Of a stretch of DNA of 64,000 nucleotides, positions 43,698 to 51,702 are shown piece by piece (the first letter of the stretch is position 1; the number at the start of each line of letters is the position of its first letter). Below the pieces are notes generated by a model. The model was not told the origin of the DNA and made no database searches. It worked only from the letters and a program-made list of their open reading frames with translations. Source of the stretch: Nocardia suismassiliense (GTDB lineage: Bacteria; Actinomycetota; Actinomycetes; Mycobacteriales; Mycobacteriaceae); the NCBI RefSeq assembly GCF_900269665.1, contig NZ_LT985361.1, forward strand, positions 7,104,881 to 7,168,880, in the 5' to 3' direction. A program made the translations under genes and the position numbers.

Positions 43698-43955
43698 TCA
43701 ATCGGCGAGCGTCAGTTGGCATCGACCGTCTGCGCACGATCGTTGCAACCGGCCCATCGAAATGGTCTGCATCAATCCGATGGCCCAGCAGGTCGGGCAA
43801 CCCCGGAGTGCGACGAAGCCGAGCGGGGCGAGTAGCAAACTCGCCAGGCCGACCCACGGCAGCAGCGCGAACGCTGCGATCAGTGCGCCGAATCCGGCCA
43901 CCCCTCGGGCCAGATGCCGCGGCACCGAAGTGCTGGCGAAGCTCTGCTCGTTCAT
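43698..43955 (-). CDS. Small CPTCW membrane protein coupled to an ECF sigma factor
   Basis: An 85-aa protein. A hydrophobic stretch at residues 16-49 fits two short membrane segments or one hairpin; it is followed by G-C-P-T-C-W-A-I-G and a further Cys pair in Q-R-S-C-A-D-G-R-C. The start overlaps the sigma factor stop as ATGA. The paired cysteines suggest metal binding or redox sensing. Coupling with the sigma gene is compatible with an anti-sigma or sensor role, but it lacks a recognisable zinc anti-sigma H-x3-C-x2-C motif. The 72-bp array ends just beyond its stop. Confidence 0.65.
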   Translation of the reverse strand: MNEQSFASTSVPRHLARGVAGFGALIAAFALLPWVGLASLLLAPLGFVALRGCPTCWAIGLMQTISMGRLQRSCADGRCQLTLAD

Positions 43956-44494
43956 TCGCGACCCGCTTCCGGAAACCCGCCGCGCAACGACTGCTGCACG
44001 GCGGAACGAGCCCGATGCAACCGCGACTTCATCGCCGCGGTGCTGAGACCGAGACGATCCGCCACCATGCGCCCGCTGTACCCCTTGAGGTCTCGCATGA
44101 TCAGCACCTGCCGCTGATCGATCGGCAAGGCCGCGATGGCCGACGCCACCCGCTCAGCCTCCAACCGACGCATCGCCTCGTCCTCCGCTGAGACCATCGA
44201 GACATCAGGTGTCACCTCGACAGGTCGCCCCATCAGCCGCAACTGACGCAGGCACTCGTTGCGCACGATGCGAAACATCCACGCCGCCAACGCTCCTGAC
44301 GCACGCAGCGTGCCGATCTTGCGGTACAGGATGATCAACGCCTCCTGCGCGGCATCCTCGGCATCCTCCGGCGACGCACACAGCGAATAGGCGAACCGCC
44401 GCACATGCGGGTGCGTCCCCGACACCAGCGCGGCGATCGATTCCACATCACCCGCCCGCGCGCAGGTCACCAATTGTTCGTCGGGCCAACTCAT
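43952..44494 (-). CDS. ECF-type RNA polymerase sigma factor
   Basis: A 180-aa sigma-70 protein. Region 2 is at about 25-90 (E-D-A-E-D-A-A-Q-E-A-L-I-I-L-Y, then A-W-M-F-R-I-V-R-N-E-C-L); region 4 is at about 120-175 (A-L-P-I-D-Q-R-Q-V-L-I-M-R-D-L, R-L-G-L-S-T-A-A-M-K-S-R-L-H-R-A-R). ATG 44494 has GGAGCC upstream and is preferred over the in-frame start at 44536. Transcript continues into the CPTCW membrane gene. The inducing signal cannot be read from the sequence. Confidence 0.87.
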   Translation of the reverse strand: MSWPDEQLVTCARAGDVESIAALVSGTHPHVRRFAYSLCASPEDAEDAAQEALIILYRKIGTLRASGALAAWMFRIVRNECLRQLRLMGRPVEVTPDVSMVSAEDEAMRRLEAERVASAIAALPIDQRQVLIMRDLKGYSGRMVADRLGLSTAAMKSRLHRARSAVQQSLRGGFPEAGRE

Positions 44495-44671
44495 TTCCGG
44501 CTCCGACGACGCAACACGGCAACACTGCACGCACAAACCAGCAGTGCGCCAACAACAATCGCGGCAATGATCACAGCAACCTCCCGAACCAGTGCCGACG
44601 TGGTTGCCGGCACAAGTAAGAGAGGGGCGGACTCCGGAAAAGGATTCACCCGTGGATCAACTGGATCCGAG

Positions 44672-45610
44672 CTACCGTCCCCGACGCTTCACTGGCTTCT
44701 TCTTACCGACCGCATTCTTCGCCGGACCGGGTCGTCCACCAGCCCGCTTCGCCACCGACTTCTTCTGTGGCTCAGCACTTTTCGCCCGCACTCCAGGCGA
44801 CCGAGAACTGCGCTCCGAGCGACCCCGCACCACGCCTACAAAATCTTCCACCAGATCACTGGTCCGCTCCGTCGGCCACGCCAACGCGATCTCCGTGTCC
44901 GCAACGTCGGTGACCGTGCGATACACCAGGTCACGACGAGCATGCAGCCGAGCGATCGAATGCGGAACCACGGCGACACCCACCCCCGCCGCGACCAGCT
45001 CGATAGCACCCGAAACAGCGTCGATATCGGAGGCGTCCTGCATCCGCTCATCGGCCAGATCCGCCATGCTCACCTGCTCGAACACCGAGATCGGATGATC
45101 CTTCGGCACTACAACCACCGGCACCTCCCGATACAGCGGAATCGCACTCATCCCGTCCCGGTCGATCGGCAGCCGAACAAAACACAGATCGACCCGCCCC
45201 GACCGCAACGCCGCTTCCTGCTCCCCCATCGGCACCCCCACCACCTCGAGCGGCGTATCCGGAAACCGCTCCCCCCAGATCCGCGTCCACTTCGACACCG
45301 TCACACCGGGCACAAACCCCACCCGCAATGCCGCCGGCCCGTCCGTCGTCTCCTCGACCACCGACTCGGCCCGCGCGATCAACTCCCGCGCCTCCACTAA
45401 TAACGCCGCCCCATCCTCAGTCAACTGAGTGGGCTGCGCGCCCGGCACGAACAGTTTCGCCCCCAGCTCCTCCTCCAATTCGATGACCGTCTGACTCAAT
45501 CGCTGCCGCGAAATATTCAACCCCTTCGCCGCCCGCGCAAAATGCAGCTCCTCGGCAACCGCGACAAACCACCGCAGCCGCGCGACATCGATCGACTCGA
45601 ACCGGCTCAT
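44672..45610 (-). CDS. LysR-family regulator with basic C-terminal tail
   Basis: A 312-aa protein. HTH at residues 10-60 (L-R-W-F-V-A-V-A-E-E-L-H-F-A-R-A-A, I-S-R-Q-R-L-S-Q-T-V), effector domain at about 92-260 with V-G-F-V-P-G and V-A-A-G-V-G-V-A-V-V-P. The last 45 residues are Lys/Arg-rich (A-V-G-K-K-K-P-V-K-R-R-G-R), an unusual extension that may bind DNA non-specifically. Divergent from the DUF5997 gene with only 36 bp between, an arrangement also seen in mycobacteria. Confidence 0.85.
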   Translation of the reverse strand: MSRFESIDVARLRWFVAVAEELHFARAAKGLNISRQRLSQTVIELEEELGAKLFVPGAQPTQLTEDGAALLVEARELIARAESVVEETTDGPAALRVGFVPGVTVSKWTRIWGERFPDTPLEVVGVPMGEQEAALRSGRVDLCFVRLPIDRDGMSAIPLYREVPVVVVPKDHPISVFEQVSMADLADERMQDASDIDAVSGAIELVAAGVGVAVVPHSIARLHARRDLVYRTVTDVADTEIALAWPTERTSDLVEDFVGVVRGRSERSSRSPGVRAKSAEPQKKSVAKRAGGRPGPAKNAVGKKKPVKRRGR

Positions 45611-45646
45611 GCCAGGAACACTATCGCCACCCGATACGCTGGTTCA

Positions 45647-46060
45647 GTGAGCCCGGACCCGAACCCCCAGATGATGAAGCCCCTGACCGCAGCCAACAAG
45701 CTCGGCATCTACCTCCCCGCGGCCCCCGAATCCTTCCAAAACACCCCCCTCTCGCGCGCCGACCTCGAAGCCCTCCGCACCGACCCGCCGGAATGGCTCA
45801 CCGAACTCCGCCGCACCGGCCCCTTCCCCCGCGACGTCACCGCCCGCAAACTCGGCGTCTCCAACTCCGGCCTCTCCCGCGCCCAGGTCTCCGACGCCCT
45901 CACCGCCGACGAGATCACCGCCCTCCTCGCCGACCCCCCGGAATGGTTGGTCCGCGAACGCGAGAACTACGCCGAGGTCCTCAAGGAAAACGAGCGAATC
46001 GCCGCCAAGGAAGCCGAACGCCGCGCCGCCACCAACCGCCCCGCGAAGAACCGCACCTAG
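45647..46060 (+). CDS. DUF5997 protein
   Basis: A 137-aa soluble protein. P-L-T-A-A-N-K-L-G-I-Y-L-P-A, D-P-P-E-W-L-T-E-L-R-R-T-G-P-F-P-R, A-R-K-L-G-V-S and a second P-P-E-W-L-V-R-E-R are DUF5997 hallmarks. GTG 45647 follows a TACGCT hexamer by six bases, compatible with a leaderless mRNA; no ribosome site is seen. Function unknown; the conserved pairing with a LysR gene suggests regulation by it. Confidence 0.83.
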   Translation: MSPDPNPQMMKPLTAANKLGIYLPAAPESFQNTPLSRADLEALRTDPPEWLTELRRTGPFPRDVTARKLGVSNSGLSRAQVSDALTADEITALLADPPEWLVRERENYAEVLKENERIAAKEAERRAATNRPAKNRT

Positions 46061-46078
46061 CCGTTTCCGCCGGGCCCC

Positions 46079-47329
46079 TCACATACCGCTGACGAACTCG
46101 CGGTAAAGGAACTTCTGATGCAGGCTTTCGAGGGTTCCCGAGTGCCGCCGGAACGGAATCAAGGCGAGGCGCAGTGGCCGGGTAATCGGTATACCCGGCC
46201 CTACTAGCTCCGCCACAGAAGCCGCCGCTTCGATCAACGTCGCCTCGGTCTCATTCGGCTCAGCCGCCTCGAGACCCAGGCGCCGGAGCAACTGGTCGCG
46301 CACGCCTTCCACGTCGAGTTCCAAGCGACGCGCTTCCTCCTCGGTATCACAGCGCGACAGCGCCCGCCGGAAATCGACTGCCCGCGCCCGGTATTCGTCG
46401 ATACGGCCGCACACCATCTCGAGCCACCGCTCGTCGCTGAGTCGTCCCCGGTCCCGCAGCGACCACAATCGCCCACCCAACAGCGGCAATTGGTACTCCA
46501 ACAGCTGGAGTCGACGACCATGCCTAGCGCCCGCGACCTTGCGAATCTCGCTGGGTATCCCGCGGACCGCCGAGATCACTTCTTCGATCGTATTGTCGGG
46601 AACACCGTCATCGAAGAGATCGAACATCACCGAGAAGTCCCGGCGAAGCGGGTGTGGTGTGTAGGCAACAGCTTTCACCTTCGCCCGCGCCGAATACCGC
46701 AGCGAGCGCACCAACGTGGCAATGAGCCACAGTTGCTGTTCGCTGTCCTCGATCAAGCTACGGAATTGCCCTTCCATGGCAAACGATGACGCACGCGCCC
46801 ACTGGTCGAAGGGGTCGAGTTCAACACCGTCGGCACTGGCGATACGAGCCCGGTGATGGCCCTCGATTCTGACGTTCTCCCACTGGTAATCCGCCCACGC
46901 CGCGATGTTCGCCAGCATCCGCTGCCCACCGCCGCGCTCCTGCACTTCGCGATCGGTGCGGCGGGTCTTATCGATGAACCGCAGCATGGTCTCGACACCG
47001 GTGGTTTTGAGCGTCTCGATAGCGGTCCGCTCGGCCGTGGCGAGGGCAGGCTCTTCGCCGATGCCGATCAGCATCGGCACGGCGATTCGCAGGTCGAAGA
47101 GGTGGCGAAGGATTCGAGGGAAGTCACCGTAGTCGGCGGGAACCGGATTCAACTTGGTCGGGTGCGGTACGAGTACCTCATCGAAATAGATCAGGGATTG
47201 GACGAGCTCGGCGTAACACTGCTGAGCGAAGGGATCGCGCGGTCGCGATGGTGAGCTGTGGTTCTGCGACAGGATGAATTCTTCTGCGCTGGTGAACGTC
47301 GTGACGTCCACCATGACACGATTGGACAT
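46079..47329 (-). CDS. Unrecognised 416-aa protein coupled to an IMPase-family enzyme
   Basis: The ATG at 47329 overlaps the upstream stop as TGATG, so translation is coupled. The protein is soluble. The N-terminus V-M-V-D-V-T-T-F and L-I-Y-F-D-E-V-L-V-P-H-P look like strands carrying acidic residues; the rest is helical with R-R-T-D-R-E-V, D-P-F-D-Q-W-A-R-A-S, L-R-Y-S-A-R-A-K-V-K-A-V and many Arg/Glu. No known motif or membrane segment. The tight link to a nucleotidase-like phosphatase suggests a shared nucleotide or phosphate substrate, but nothing in the sequence proves it. Confidence 0.6.
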   Translation of the reverse strand: MSNRVMVDVTTFTSAEEFILSQNHSSPSRPRDPFAQQCYAELVQSLIYFDEVLVPHPTKLNPVPADYGDFPRILRHLFDLRIAVPMLIGIGEEPALATAERTAIETLKTTGVETMLRFIDKTRRTDREVQERGGGQRMLANIAAWADYQWENVRIEGHHRARIASADGVELDPFDQWARASSFAMEGQFRSLIEDSEQQLWLIATLVRSLRYSARAKVKAVAYTPHPLRRDFSVMFDLFDDGVPDNTIEEVISAVRGIPSEIRKVAGARHGRRLQLLEYQLPLLGGRLWSLRDRGRLSDERWLEMVCGRIDEYRARAVDFRRALSRCDTEEEARRLELDVEGVRDQLLRRLGLEAAEPNETEATLIEAAASVAELVGPGIPITRPLRLALIPFRRHSGTLESLHQKFLYREFVSGM

Positions 47330-48180
47330 CAGCCGCTCCGAGGCTCCGCCAGCAACTCGACGAACCACTGCACGCAATCAGGGTCGCCGGCGATCGTCTC
47401 GGCGAAGGTCGGCTCGCGGTGGTTCAGAAACTGCTCATCGAGCGGTAACGGGCTGATCCCGTGGCCGTCGGTAGCTGTGCGCCCCATCGCCGTCACCAGT
47501 CCGATGCCCGCCGCCCCATCCCATACTTTCTGATTGGGCCGGTAGAACAGGTCGAACTGATGTTCCGGTGCTCGGGTCCAAGTGGACAGGTCGATGCAGG
47601 TTCTGACCATGTCCAACGTTTGGGAGGTGGTGCGGGTCTTCATGACACATCCGGCATCGGCGAGATCGGCCTCGAACTTCCGCACGGCGGTGTTCTTGCT
47701 TCGCGTGACCGAGGCCCGCCTCGGTGTCTTCGCCGGACCAACCGGCTCAGCCGTTTGTCCGTTCACCAGTACCTCGCCTGACCAATGAATCGTGATGGGT
47801 GAACGATCAACACCCAACTCGGGAGCAAGGACGTACGCCGCTGTCGGCACACCGGCTTCGAGAAGGCATACAACACTGCAGAATTCGCGTCCGCCCAGTG
47901 TGGTGAACTCACTCGTACCGTCGATCGGGTCGATGATCCAGGTCGGCTCGCCCGAGCTGGGCAGCTCCGCCGCGTCCTCTTCCGCGACGAAGCGCGAACC
48001 GGGAAAGTGTCTCCCGATGGTTTCGATGATGGTCGTCTGAGCAGCCAAGTCTGCCTCGGACAACAGCGTGTCGTCGGCTTTCGTATCGACCTGCAGCGAG
48101 GCGAGGTTGCGGCGGTATCGGCGGAGCAACGGCAGCAACTGCTCATCCAGTGCTTTCCACAACGATCCGACGTCGCTCAA
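47329..48180 (-). CDS. Inositol monophosphatase/CysQ-family phosphatase
   Basis: A 283-aa metal-dependent phosphatase. E-E-D at residues 67-69 and I-I-D-P-I-D-G-T with Asp84/Asp87 are the metal site; the C-terminal W-D-G-A-A-G supplies the last ligand. I choose TTG 48180 because GGGAGG lies just upstream, while the longer ATG start at 48231 has no ribosome site. The family dephosphorylates inositol phosphates, sugar phosphates or PAP. Its C-terminal part is somewhat divergent (aromatic R-A-P-E-H-Q-F-D-L-F), so the substrate may be unusual. Confidence 0.8.
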   Translation of the reverse strand: MSDVGSLWKALDEQLLPLLRRYRRNLASLQVDTKADDTLLSEADLAAQTTIIETIGRHFPGSRFVAEEDAAELPSSGEPTWIIDPIDGTSEFTTLGGREFCSVVCLLEAGVPTAAYVLAPELGVDRSPITIHWSGEVLVNGQTAEPVGPAKTPRRASVTRSKNTAVRKFEADLADAGCVMKTRTTSQTLDMVRTCIDLSTWTRAPEHQFDLFYRPNQKVWDGAAGIGLVTAMGRTATDGHGISPLPLDEQFLNHREPTFAETIAGDPDCVQWFVELLAEPRSG

Positions 48181-48227
48181 AGCGCCTCCCACGCAGTGTT
48201 GTCTTCCGAGGGTAGCGGCTGTGCGGG

Positions 48228-49050
48228 TCATCGGAGGCGGTAACCCGCCGGTTCAACCAGGTCGCACGGGGCGTTGCACGCCGACAAGGCCGCGCTACGG
48301 AAACAGGCGCACGACAGAGGGATTGCGGTACACACCGTCCGCAATGGGGCGGGCGCGGTTGTATCGCCGGCCTCGGTGCGGGCATTCGTGATAGCGGCGT
48401 ACATGTCCGGCGTTGCCCAGGAACCACCTTCCGCCACAGTTCTTATATTGCCTGCCGGCTCGAGTAGGTCGAGATCGGCGGCGTACGCGCTGATATGGAT
48501 CCATGTGGGAACGGGCGTCTCCGAGAATGCATTGAAGGGGGCGAAGCCGGTCAGGCATACTCGCCCCGTCACGCTGGCGCCGGCGGCGATCAGGCCGGTT
48601 CGAGGTAACGGACTGCCGTCTTCTGTGGCGCAATCGATCCTGATCATTCCGTCGCGTCCACTCGAACTACCTTTGTCGTCACGAATGGCGTCGAAGAACC
48701 GCAAATTCTCCGGATATGCGGGCAATTTGGTGACATTCTTGGCGACTACCGTCACTACGAAACGGTCGGGGCGGTCGACAGGTCCGATTACGGTCAAGTC
48801 CGAGAGGGTCAGTGACCACGGGCCGACCCGACCGGTTCGCCGTTGGCCAATCCGGCGACGACGGTGGGAGTCGGCGGTGCATCCGTCGGTGTTGCCGTCC
48901 CGCTGGGCCGGGACAAGCGAGTGGCGATGCCTCCCACCAGCGTTCCAGCGGACCAGCGCCGCCACCACGATCAAGACGGCTATCCGTTGGTCGCAGCGAC
49001 CAGACGTTCGGGTCACCCGGATCGGACGGGGTGAACGGTTGCTCGGTCAC
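48228..49050 (-). pseudogene. Membrane-anchored DUF4352-like gene, frameshifted
   Basis: A plausible single protein can be read only by changing frame. It begins M-T-E-Q-P-F-T-P-S-D-P-G-D-P-N-V-W at 49050, continues in a second frame as I-A-V-L-I-V-V-A-A-L-V (a membrane segment), in a third as G-G-I-A-T-R-L-S and T-P-T-D-A-P-P-T-P-T-V-V-A, and returns to the second for G-P-W-S-L-T-L-S-D-L-T-V-I-G to the end. The last part resembles DUF4352/telokin-like surface domains (W-I-H-I-S near the end). Three shifts within about 140 bp point to decay, unless there are sequencing errors. Confidence 0.65.
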
Positions 49051-49653
49051 GGCGGCCTCACATACTGCTCGTTCGGCCGCTAGGTCTCATCGAGAGCACC
49101 GAGTGACCGTTACCTCACCGGCATAACTGTCCGATCATTTCGCCGTGCACGATCGTGCACCGAATCGGCTTGCACAGCCGTGGTTTCCAGCAGCACCTGC
49201 CCGGCGTTTGCATAATGCGCAACAGCACCAAACCATCCCGGTAATGTCGAACGTGAAATCAGAGATCTGCGACAAGGCTTCAGCAAGACTGCTACCAGCC
49301 GGTCGCATCGAAATAGTCGAATAACCGCCGCGCACAATAATCCTCAGCTCCCCTGTCTGCGCAACTGGGGAAGTAAATACCCACTGACGTGCCGAAATCC
49401 CCACTCTTACACTGGGGATTCGCCTGCAACATTTCGTGTCATGATTCAAATGGTTGTTCAGGCAGTGACGGCAGACCGGTCTGCTGTTGGCCGGAACCTC
49501 CTCTTGCACAACAGTTCTCGGTTCTCGTTTGCCTCCTCTGTTCGGGCTGTCGCCGCGCGCAATCACCGAAATCGGGTGTCGTGGTGGCCGATTCGCTGAC
49601 CTGAGCGAATCGGTTCTTCGGGGACCGATACAACGTCCCCATAGGGAGGACCC
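49051..49653. other. Chitinase upstream region, with possible coding remnant
   Basis: 603 bp. The minus strand between 49110 and 49300 shows short protein-like runs in two frames (L-A-E-A-L-S-Q-I-S-D-F and W-F-G-A-V-A-H-Y-A-N-A-G-Q), possibly another decayed gene beside the frameshifted one. The part from 49340 on holds two inverted repeats and the chitinase promoter. No intact gene accepted. Confidence 0.4.
49396..49420. promoter_or_regulatory. Inverted repeat upstream of the chitinase gene
   Basis: AATCCCCA and TGGGGATT with nine bases between. A weaker TCCCC/GGGGA pair lies at 49349-49371. Both are about 230-300 bp upstream of the chitinase start and could be regulator sites. Confidence 0.4.
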
Positions 49654-51648
49654 ATGCGAACCGCGAAACATACGGGGCTCATCGCCACGGTCGCGAGTCT
49701 GGTGATCGGCATATCGGCGGTGTTGGTGGGGTTCACCAATGCCGCGCCGGTGCACACGGCGTCGGTCGGCGCGACTTCCGGCGGTGTCAAGATCGCCTAC
49801 TACAACCAGTGGTCGGTCTACGAGAACCGCTTCTACCTCAAGAACGTCGATACCTCGGGTATGGCGGCCAAGCTCGACTACATGATGTACGCGTTCGCGA
49901 ACATCCACCCGACAGAACACACCTGTTTCGAGGCGAACAAGGCGGCGAGCCAGGACGAGAACAACCCGAATGCCGGCGACGGCGCGGGTGACGCGTTCGC
50001 CGACTACGGCAAGTCCCACGACGCGTCGATGAGTGTCGACGGCACCGCGGACAAGTGGGACGACCCGATCGTCGGCAACTTCAAGCAGATCAAGCAGTTG
50101 AAGGCGAAGCACCCGAACCTGAAGGTGCTGTTGTCGATCGGCGGCTGGACGTACTCGAAGTTCTTCTCCGATGTGTCCGCGACCGACGCCGCGCGCAAGA
50201 AGTTCGCCTCCTCCTGCATCGATATGTTCATCAAGGGAAACCTGCCGAAGATGGACGGCTACGGCGGTCCGGGCACCGGTAAGGGCGTCTTCGACGGGCT
50301 CGACCTGGACTGGGAGTACCCGGGCGGCGGCGGCCATGTGGGTAACCACGCCTCGGCTGCGGACAGGGCGAATTTCACGCTGCTGACGGCCGAATTGCGC
50401 AAGCAGCTGGACGCGCAGGGCGCGGTCGACGGCAAACGTTACGCACTGACCGCTGCGGTGGCAGCGGGTCAGGACAAGATCCGCCACTACGAGACGAACA
50501 ACCTCGGCAAGTACCTGGACCTCGTCAACGTCATGACCTACGACATGCACGGCGCGTGGGATGCGAAGGGCCCCACGAACTTCCAGGATCCGATCTACAG
50601 CAGGCCGGACGACCCGATGGCACCGGTCCCGCCGGGCAACGGGAAGTACAACATCGACGCGGCGATCAGCGCATGGACCACCGGCGACAGCTCGTACGGC
50701 ATCCCCGGCGGCTTCCCGGCGAACAAGCTGACCATCGGCTATCCGTTCTACTACCGCGGCTGGACCGGTGTGCCCGCGGGCAATAGCAATGGGTTGTTCC
50801 AGCCCGCAACGGGTCCGGCACCCGGCGGTCCGTCCTCCGGCAACGTCCCCGGCATCCGGATGTACAAGGAACTGGCCGGCGTCGTGGACAACCCGTCGCG
50901 CACCTTCTACGACCCCGTAGCCCAGGCCGCCTTCTTCTACGACGGCACGAACTGGTGGGGCGGCGACTCACTGCGATCCATCCAAGCCAAGTCGGACTAC
51001 CTGCACTGCAAGGGTCTCGGCGGCGCGATGATGTACTCGCTGGAGAACTTGGATCCCGCGTCAACCTTGTTCAACCAGGTGGTCAAGACCGTCGACGGTA
51101 CCGCGACGAACTGCAACCCGCCGACATCCACGACCCCACCCACCTCCACCACAACCACGCCACCTACCTCCACGACAACCACTCCGCCAACCTCTACGAC
51201 AACGACCACCCCGCCGACCAGCACGACGACAACCACACCGCCGAACGGAAACGGTGTGATCAACGGCGATTTCGAGACCGGCGCCCTGTCCCCGTGGTCG
51301 TGCGCGGGCAACCTCGGCTCGGTCACCACCACCACGGTCCACGGCGGGAAGAACGCCCTCACCGGCGCGGCGAGCAACAGTGACACCGCCCGCTGCTCCG
51401 AGGAGATCACCGTCGAACCGAACCGTACGTACACGCTGTCGGCCTGGGTCAACGGCAAGTACGTCTACCTCGGTGTCACCGGCTCCGGCACCACTGACAC
51501 GTCCACCTGGACACCGGGAACCAACGGCGCCTACCAACAACTTTCGACCAAGTTCACCACCGGACCTGCCACCACGAAGGTCACCATCTGGGTCCACGGT
51601 TGGTACGGCCAAGGTTCTTACAACGCGGATGACATCACGCTGAAGTAG
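49654..51648 (+). CDS. Secreted GH18 chitinase with C-terminal carbohydrate-binding domain
   Basis: A 664-aa exported enzyme. Signal peptide to about residue 31. The GH18 barrel spans about 44-475, with S-I-G-G-W at 161-165 and the catalytic D-G-L-D-L-D-W-E (Asp214, Asp217, Asp219, acid Glu221); M-T-Y-D-M-H follows. A Pro/Thr-rich linker of repeated P-P-T-S-T-T-T-T blocks (about 485-530) leads to a beta-sandwich CBM (N-G-D-F-E-T-G ... to the end). It hydrolyses chitin outside the cell. ATG 49654 follows AGGGAGGA. The linker DNA is a short repeat and may vary between strains. Confidence 0.93.
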   Translation: MRTAKHTGLIATVASLVIGISAVLVGFTNAAPVHTASVGATSGGVKIAYYNQWSVYENRFYLKNVDTSGMAAKLDYMMYAFANIHPTEHTCFEANKAASQDENNPNAGDGAGDAFADYGKSHDASMSVDGTADKWDDPIVGNFKQIKQLKAKHPNLKVLLSIGGWTYSKFFSDVSATDAARKKFASSCIDMFIKGNLPKMDGYGGPGTGKGVFDGLDLDWEYPGGGGHVGNHASAADRANFTLLTAELRKQLDAQGAVDGKRYALTAAVAAGQDKIRHYETNNLGKYLDLVNVMTYDMHGAWDAKGPTNFQDPIYSRPDDPMAPVPPGNGKYNIDAAISAWTTGDSSYGIPGGFPANKLTIGYPFYYRGWTGVPAGNSNGLFQPATGPAPGGPSSGNVPGIRMYKELAGVVDNPSRTFYDPVAQAAFFYDGTNWWGGDSLRSIQAKSDYLHCKGLGGAMMYSLENLDPASTLFNQVVKTVDGTATNCNPPTSTTPPTSTTTTPPTSTTTTPPTSTTTTTPPTSTTTTTPPNGNGVINGDFETGALSPWSCAGNLGSVTTTTVHGGKNALTGAASNSDTARCSEEITVEPNRTYTLSAWVNGKYVYLGVTGSGTTDTSTWTPGTNGAYQQLSTKFTTGPATTKVTIWVHGWYGQGSYNADDITLK

Positions 51649-51662
51649 GAACCCGACACACG

Positions 51663-51693
51663 AAGGTGGGTCTCGCTCGACGAGACCCACCTT
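51663..51693. terminator. Bidirectional terminator hairpin
   Basis: AAGGTGGGTCTCG and CGAGACCCACCTT form a perfect 13-bp stem with a CTCGA loop, followed by TTCG on the plus strand. It separates the convergent chitinase and ABC exporter genes. Confidence 0.87.
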
Positions 51694-51702
51694 TCGTGGC
51701 GT

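Noticed and set aside
49135..50550. A 471-aa open frame antisense to the chitinase gene
   Set aside because: Val/Arg/His-rich shadow of the chitinase coding strand; no start signal and no domain.
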